This document shows, piece by piece, positions 63,659-64,000 of a stretch of DNA of 64,000 nucleotides. A program made the position numbers and the translations under genes. Each line of letters starts with the position of its first letter. Position 1 is the first letter of the stretch. The notes below the pieces were generated by a model, which saw only the letters and a program-made list of their open reading frames with translations, searched no databases and was not told where the DNA came from. Source of the DNA: Apis mellifera (taxonomy: Eukaryota > Arthropoda > Insecta > Hymenoptera > Apidae). The stretch spans positions 11,977,789 through 12,041,788 of the forward strand of contig NC_037640.1 of the NCBI RefSeq assembly GCF_003254395.2, given 5' to 3'.

Positions 63659-63957
63659 GATATGAATTCTAAGCAAAGAGCGAGAGATGGAGAGAAAGAG
63701 AAAAAGAGAGAGAGAGAGAGAGACTGTACAGAGAAAGATTGATAGAGTGAAAGAGATTGAGAGATCAATGAAAAAAAAAAGAAGAGAGCGAAAGAGAGAG
63801 AGAGAGAAAGAGATGAGAAAGAAAAAAAGAAAAAGACAATAATTTTATTAACGTATACGCACGCACGCGCGCGCGTGACAAAGTGCTTCGAAGATGTCGA
63901 ACATGATGATCGTTCGGTAGTGACCGTGAAACGTGTTGCTTTGTTCTCTTTGCGCAG
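60636..63957. other. ttk intron or downstream region, no exon recognised
   Basis: AT-rich with many A and T homopolymers, TA runs near 62670-62700, and GA-rich microsatellites at 63240-63270, 63615-63660 and 63690-63830. No C2H2 zinc-finger codon pattern (C-x2-C with H-x3-H) was found on the plus strand. A GACGAC/GAGGAG block lies near 63408-63443. Confidence 0.5.
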
Positions 63958-64000
63958 GTGAGTTGAGATTATCTGAGTCACCATTCGATCTCTGAGAGAT
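63958..64000 (+). other. Possible start of a further ttk exon
   Basis: A strong acceptor-like sequence, TTGCTTTGTTCTCTTTGCGCAG, ends at 63957. Entering in phase 1, the frame reads GELRLSESPFDL and then hits TGA 4 codons before the window edge. The same bases, CAG|GTGAGT, also form a perfect splice donor, so the site could equally be the end of an alternative first exon. Undecidable here. Confidence 0.2.

Noticed and set aside
63031..63984. 317-codon minus-strand frame
   Set aside because: The longest frame in the window, but it encodes Ser-Leu-Ser-Leu and Phe runs from GA and A tracts; no domain is recognisable.
1..64000. tRNA, rRNA, snRNA genes and transposon coding domains
   Set aside because: Scanned by eye for tRNA B-box (GGTTCGAATCC-like) sequences, transposase DDE/D blocks and reverse-transcriptase YxDD contexts; none was convincing. 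A covariance-model and repeat-library search would be needed to exclude them firmly.

Overview
This is a nuclear window from an insect, most likely a hymenopteran and possibly a bee. The call rests on compact multi-exon genes with short AT-rich introns and GT-AG borders, a base composition that swings between very AT-rich and CpG-rich stretches, abundant microsatellites, and protein sequences that read as insect orthologues. The order-level call is inference.

Five protein genes can be supported. From left to right they are: LSM3 (+, 10588-11169), a U6 snRNA-binding Sm-like protein; SPEF1/CLAMP (-, 11534-12492), a calponin-homology microtubule protein; an SLC17-family transporter of the sialin/phosphate-cotransporter type (+, 13786-17819, nine coding exons); NSUN4 (-, 18168-20322, eight coding exons), a mitochondrial rRNA m5C methyltransferase; and the 5' part of tramtrack (ttk, +, coding from 57220, running off the right edge). 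LSM3/SPEF1 and SLC17/NSUN4 are convergent pairs. SPEF1/SLC17 are divergent and NSUN4/ttk are divergent. The first four form a dense housekeeping-like block of about 10 kb. ttk sits beyond about 37 kb of gene-poor DNA, as expected for a developmental transcription factor with large regulatory introns.

Layout: 1-9.9 kb has no supported gene and is AT-rich, with an AT minisatellite at 4.36-5.1 kb and some striking short dyads. 9.6-10.2 kb is CpG-rich and promoter-like, with a possible minus-strand first exon. 10.5-20.4 kb holds the gene block. 20.4-38.4 kb is GC-rich and dominated by GA, CA, CGT and GAA microsatellites and a long polypurine block; two excellent splice donors at 37.07 and 38.37 kb may end ttk leader exons. 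38.4-42.7 kb is AT-rich with no gene seen.

The strangest part is 42.7-57.6 kb. A segment of about 4.3 kb (42762-47080) is repeated in inverted orientation at 51921-56225. Between and beside the arms, the first coding exon of ttk (BTB domain N-half) occurs three times: two minus-strand copies (48245-48545, frameshifted; 49071-49460, intact) and one plus-strand copy (57083-57390) that is the only one joined to exon 2. A further segment of about 840 bp (49385-50219) is repeated directly at 56226-57065. Scattered one-base indels between copies point to a long-read assembly fold-back or unresolved haplotypes, but a real inverted duplication cannot be excluded from sequence alone. 57.4-59.3 kb is an AT satellite-like intron, exon 2 is at 59294-60068, a 60-bp exon is at 60576-60635, and the remainder is intron.

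No tRNA, rRNA, CRISPR, transposase or reverse-transcriptase gene was recognised. I saw no convincing evidence for a previously undescribed multi-gene system. The most informative anomaly is the rearranged, triplicated ttk exon region.
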